This document shows, in pieces, positions 60,839 to 64,000 of a DNA stretch of 64,000 nt. Source of the stretch: Streptomyces sp. NRRL B-1347 (GTDB lineage: Bacteria > Actinomycetota > Actinomycetes > Streptomycetales > Streptomycetaceae); NCBI RefSeq assembly GCF_000720325.1, contig NZ_JOJM01000030.1, positions 1 through 64,000 on the forward strand, written 5' to 3'. Both the position numbers and the translations under genes were made by a program. Each line of letters opens with the position of its first letter. Within the stretch, counting starts at the first letter, position 1. The notes below the pieces were generated by a model, which saw only the letters and a list, made by a program, of their open reading frames with translations, searched no databases and had not been told where the DNA came from.

Positions 60839-61672
60839 TTGAGCGAAAACAAGATTGTCCTCGTCCTCGGCGCCACGGGGAACCAGGGCGGCGCCACCGC
60901 CCGAGAACTGCTCTCGCGGGGATGGACCGTCCACGCCTTGGTGCGCAACCCCGACAAGCCCGAGGCGCAGGCACTCAAGGAGCAAGGCGCCGTACTCGTG
61001 CAGGGCGACCTGGACGACACCGAGTCACTGCGCCGGGCCATGACCGGCGTGTACGGCGTCTTCAGCGTGCAGTCACTGGGCTGGGACCCGCAGACCCTCG
61101 AAGCCGAAGTCCGCCACGGCAAGGCCGTGGCCGACGTGGCCAAGGAGAGCGGCGTCGCGCACCTGGTGTACACCTCCGTGGAAGGAGCCGAGCGCGACAC
61201 CGGCATCGACCACTTCGAGACCAAGGCCGAGATCGAGCGGCACATCGCGACCCTCGGCATCCCGACGACGGTCCTGCGCCCGGTGTTCTTCATGAACAAC
61301 CTGCTCGGCTACGCCGACGCCGAGGGCGAGCGGCTGATGGAGCTGCCGGTCAAGCCCGACAAGCCGATTCAGCTGATCGCCTCCGACGACATCGGCCACT
61401 TCGCCGCCGACGCCTTCGACGACCCGCAGGAGTTCATCGGCAAGAAGATCGGACTCGCCGGCGACGAGATCACGTTCACCGAGATCGCCGCGGTCTACGA
61501 GCGCGTCACCGGTACGCCGAGCCGCCTCGAGCCGCAGCCCATCGAGGACCGCATGTTCGTATGGTTCGCCGAGGAGGGCTACCAAGCGGACATTCCGTCG
61601 CTGCGCCGTCGGCACCCGGGCCTGATGACCCTGGAGCAGTTCCTCACCCGTCGTCTGAAGCCCGCTTCCTGA
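60839..61672 (+). CDS. NmrA-family NAD(P)-binding reductase
   Basis: The 277-residue protein starts with TTG (AAGGAG seven bases upstream) and reads IVLVLGATGNQGGATARELLSRGW, VHALVRNPDKPEAQALKEQG, VLVQGDLDDTESLRRAMTGVYGVFSVQ and ILRPVFFMNN-like VLRPVFFMNNLLGY. NmrA-like proteins bind NAD(P) and many act as redox sensors or quinone/azo-type reductases. The SoxR-box-like site upstream suggests induction by redox-active compounds. Confidence 0.9.
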   Translation: MSENKIVLVLGATGNQGGATARELLSRGWTVHALVRNPDKPEAQALKEQGAVLVQGDLDDTESLRRAMTGVYGVFSVQSLGWDPQTLEAEVRHGKAVADVAKESGVAHLVYTSVEGAERDTGIDHFETKAEIERHIATLGIPTTVLRPVFFMNNLLGYADAEGERLMELPVKPDKPIQLIASDDIGHFAADAFDDPQEFIGKKIGLAGDEITFTEIAAVYERVTGTPSRLEPQPIEDRMFVWFAEEGYQADIPSLRRRHPGLMTLEQFLTRRLKPAS

Positions 61673-61730
61673 CCCGGGCGAGTAGCCCCGCCAGCCGCAC
61701 GGCATGACCGGTCGGCGGGGCTTGACGGCA

Positions 61731-62768
61731 TCAGATCAGCAGCAGCCGCGTGTGCGCGACCAGCTTCCGGTTCACACTGGTGCTCTGCACGAAGATCGTG
61801 AAGTCGTCGTTGTGGTCCGGCTTCACGCGCACCTCCCTGTCCGGCAGGCCGAGCAGCGCCCGGGCCTCCGGCCCCATGAACACCCGGTCCGTCTTCTTCT
61901 CAAGGACCGCTATCTGCTTGCGCGCCTGGATCTTCTCCGACTTGCTCAACTGGTAGAACGCGCCACCGGTGCGGTACGTGTGTCCGCACTCGACGACCCA
62001 CTCCCGTATCCCCGCTTCGCGCGCCACCGGAATCAGCTGGTACGCCGACGGATCGGCCGGGGTGAGCCCGGCCGCCTTGATGGTGTCCTCGTTGACCGCC
62101 TCCGCACCCGTGGAGAACACCGCCCGCGACCCCCGGATGCCCTGCGCGCGGCCCACCATGAACTTCTCGGTGGCCTCCTGGATCACCTGCCCGGCCTCTT
62201 CCAGGCCCTGCGTGCTCGTGGCGTCCCAGACAGCGATGTTGTCCTTCGGGAAGCCGCACTGCATGGCCTCGCGCTTGCCCATCTGGTCCGGCACCAGGAC
62301 GGCCAGCGTCCAGTTGTCCTCCTGCGTCTCGATCATGTCGGCCACCGCCTGCACCAGGGCGCGCGGATCCGTGGCAGGGGCATCCGGGCAGCGATGGCTG
62401 ACGTTCTCCTGGCCGTCGGTCAGTACGAACGTCAGGAAGCTGTGATCCCCGTACAACTGGGCCGTCTGCGCCAGCTCCCGCTGCGACTTCAGCGTGGCTG
62501 CCAGCAGCGCCGTCATACCCCCCGCTCGGTACAGCTCCTTCAAGGACGGCATGCGCAGCACGTCCTTGTCGTACACGACGCACTCCACCGTGTCCGCGAA
62601 GACGTACACCGTGACCCGGGTCTCCTGGTCCAGCTCCTCCGAACGGCGGGCCAGATAGGCGATCTGCTGGTCGGCCACCTCGACGACCTTGCCGCTGAGA
62701 TGCGACATGGACGAACTGGCATCCAGCACAAGAGCAACGTGATTGATGTAGTTCTGACTTCCGGACAT
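61731..62768 (-). CDS. VWA-domain protein
   Basis: The 345-residue protein begins with a von Willebrand factor A domain: VALVLDASSSMSHL is the DxSxS metal site, TVYVFADTVECVVYDKD and FLTFVLTDGQENVSHRC (third metal-site Asp) follow. The C-terminal part (DRVFMGPEARALLGLP, VNRKLVAHTRLLLI) is specific to this group. No signal peptide or helix, so cytoplasmic. Such proteins often scaffold complexes, including defence or tellurium-resistance-type systems, but no partner is evident. Confidence 0.88.
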   Translation of the reverse strand: MSGSQNYINHVALVLDASSSMSHLSGKVVEVADQQIAYLARRSEELDQETRVTVYVFADTVECVVYDKDVLRMPSLKELYRAGGMTALLAATLKSQRELAQTAQLYGDHSFLTFVLTDGQENVSHRCPDAPATDPRALVQAVADMIETQEDNWTLAVLVPDQMGKREAMQCGFPKDNIAVWDATSTQGLEEAGQVIQEATEKFMVGRAQGIRGSRAVFSTGAEAVNEDTIKAAGLTPADPSAYQLIPVAREAGIREWVVECGHTYRTGGAFYQLSKSEKIQARKQIAVLEKKTDRVFMGPEARALLGLPDREVRVKPDHNDDFTIFVQSTSVNRKLVAHTRLLLI

Positions 62769-63002
62769 GGCCGCCCCCTCTTCCGACTCGATGCACCCAC
62801 CGTCTCACCCACCACTGACAATCGCCTCTGACCAGGGACGACCTCGAACACGCCGACTGCGCGAGGCCGTCACGAGGTGCCGTGCCCGCCGAAGCCGCCA
62901 CCCACGGACCCGCCCTCACCTCTGCCTCCGTGTGGGGACCCCGGCGGAGCCTTCGGCGTCCGACGGCCGCGGCGCCGGGGCGCGTCGGCGCTCGCTGGCC
63001 GG

Positions 63003-63482
63003 TCAGGGACTGATCTGGCCTTCGGGCGCGGCTGTGCCCGCGAGGCCGCGACGGCCCGCTGCCCAGCCCATGACGTCGGCCGCGGCCACCTCTTCGATCC
63101 TCGCCAGGAGCCGCTCTCTGGCCGCCTGGTCGCGGTCCTCGCCAGCCAGGAGCTTGTACCGGTTCACTTCCAGGCGCAGCGTCGTCCAGCTCTCCGCGGC
63201 CAGTACCCAGCGGTCGACGTGCTGGAAGACCTGCCGGAACCCGCCGATGAACACCGCCGCTCCGGCCAGGCACGCCGTGACCACCGCGGGTGCCTGCACA
63301 CCGGCGGCGACCACCGTCGCCGCGCCGGTCAGCAGGGCTGTCAGTTCGGTCAGCCGGTGCAGGCGCCGCGCGCGATCACGCGCATGCGCATACCAGGCCA
63401 ACTCCGCCTCGGCATAGGCGAGCAGAGCGTCGTGTCCTGCCGTCGGGCTCGGCGGCTGTCGTCGTTGTGGGCGCACTCGCAC
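63003..63482 (-). CDS. SLATT/DUF4231-type two-helix membrane protein
   Basis: The 159-residue protein has a leading amphipathic region (AYAEAELAWYAHARDRARRLHRLTE), two transmembrane helices (LTALLTGAATVVAAGVQAPAVVTACLAGAAVFIGGF) and a cytoplasmic coiled tail (WTTLRLEVNRYKLLAGEDRDQAARERLLARIEEVAA). This is the SLATT layout; such proteins are predicted pore-forming effectors in conflict systems. No nucleotide-cyclase-type partner is adjacent. Confidence 0.75.
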   Translation of the reverse strand: MRVRPQRRQPPSPTAGHDALLAYAEAELAWYAHARDRARRLHRLTELTALLTGAATVVAAGVQAPAVVTACLAGAAVFIGGFRQVFQHVDRWVLAAESWTTLRLEVNRYKLLAGEDRDQAARERLLARIEEVAAADVMGWAAGRRGLAGTAAPEGQISP

Positions 63483-63922
63483 ATGATGCCGAACGTTTGC
63501 CGCGGGCCGCGGCGAAATACCGGACCGAGAGTGCGCACTGTCCGCGCGATGCCCCTTGGCCCTTCCGACAGTGGGACGACGCCGACCTCAGGGGGAGGTC
63601 GGCGTCGCCTCTCCGTACTGGAGACCCCTGCTCGGCCCCAAGACGACGGGCTGATTCGCACGTTGGCCCTGCCCACCCAGATCGATACCGGGATCCCCCG
63701 TCCAGCCGGGGCGTCCGAGACGTACAGCCGCAGGCTCGGCCCACGACGGGACCCCGGCGGGAGCCCTGATGAGCGAGTGGCGAGTCCACTTGGAGGAACA
63801 GGCGCGCCAGGAGACCGACGCGAACGTACTGCGTGATCGCCGGACGCCGGCAGTCGAGACTGTGCGGGGAGCGTGCGGAACACACCGTGGGGCGTGTATC
63901 GGAAGTCAGCCCCCGGCCACGG
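63483..63922. other. Non-coding gap
   Basis: No reading frame is convincing on either strand. It holds the hairpin at 63578-63606 and the upstream region of the SLATT-type gene. Confidence 0.4.
63578..63606. terminator. Hairpin, possible terminator
   Basis: Perfect 12-bp arms (GACGCCGACCTC and complement) with a 5-base loop in the gap between two minus-strand genes; it may end transcription entering from the right edge. Confidence 0.55.
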
Positions 63923-64000
63923 TCACCCTGCTTTCGCGTCCTCACCGGCCAGGAATGGACGCAGCAGCGTGAGCAGGGCGTGCGGGCGGTGCAGCGGGAT
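63923..64000 (-). CDS. C-terminal fragment of an unidentified gene at the window edge
   Basis: A minus-strand frame enters from the right edge and ends with LLTLLRPFLAGEDAKAG before TGA. Codon use is normal for this organism. Too short to identify. Confidence 0.35.
   Translation of the reverse strand: MPLHRPHALLTLLRPFLAGEDAKAG

Noticed and set aside
1..64000. tRNA, rRNA and CRISPR arrays
   Set aside because: No cloverleaf-like or rRNA-like sequence and no regularly spaced repeats with unique spacers were recognised by eye.

Overview
The window looks like a chromosomal accessory stretch of a Streptomyces or close relative. It has very high GC, G/C-rich third codon positions, frequent GTG starts, ATGA/GTGA gene overlaps, and actinobacterial families (Rv1733c-like, DUF5988, DUF5999, AveC-like, HxlR, STAND/TPR regulators). 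No rRNA, tRNA or CRISPR array was recognised. Region 1 (0-19.1 kb) begins with an IS630 transposase tail, a secreted Ala-rich protein and a frameshifted oxidoreductase fusion. It then holds a dormancy/hypoxia-type block: Rv1733c-like membrane protein, universal stress protein, a complete group 3b-type [NiFe] hydrogenase (diaphorase subunits, small and large subunits), hydrogenase protease, HypF, HypC, HypD, HypE, a GNAT/acyl-CoA synthetase fusion, two CBS-BON proteins and a flavodoxin. HypA and HypB are not here. An identical 14-bp palindrome, GGGCCGTTCGGCCC, lies upstream of two transcription units and may be a shared operator. Region 2 (19.8-28.8 kb) is a compact polyketide operon: DUF5988 peptide, a single-module KS-AT-DH-KR-ACP synthase of 1745 aa, a SAM methyltransferase, an AveC-family membrane protein and a FAD oxidoreductase. 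Region 3 (29-42.4 kb) holds an IS630 remnant, a secreted DUF11/RTX-like protein, a decayed thyA-like/ndk-like/radical SAM operon, a STAND-TPR regulator operon, a TPR regulator plus dehydrogenase pair, and a broken RiPP-like locus (two short peptides, a PIMT-like methyltransferase and a damaged asparagine-synthase-like cyclase). Region 4 (42.45-51.71 kb) is a nested mobile island. Two related Tn7/Tn5053-like elements lie in tandem and share 5-bp GCATT flanks. The left one (about 2.05 kb) carries an erythromycin esterase and no transposase. The right one carries tnsA, tniA, tniB and tniQ. The left terminal repeat of the right element is split, at a TA, by an IS630 cassette that also carries a quinone-oxidoreductase/HxlR pair; removing the cassette restores the repeat with the same spacing as the left element. 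Region 5 (52-64 kb) is mixed: two small secreted proteins, an ATPase/GNAT-like/HTH regulator, a chitinase pseudogene broken partly by an 11-bp tandem duplication, a TetR regulator, a methyltransferase, an SDR beside a perfect 22-bp palindrome, small unknown genes, a glycosyltransferase remnant, an NmrA-type reductase under a SoxR-box-like site, a VWA-domain protein and a SLATT-type membrane protein. All function calls come from reading sequence and recalling families; no database search was run.
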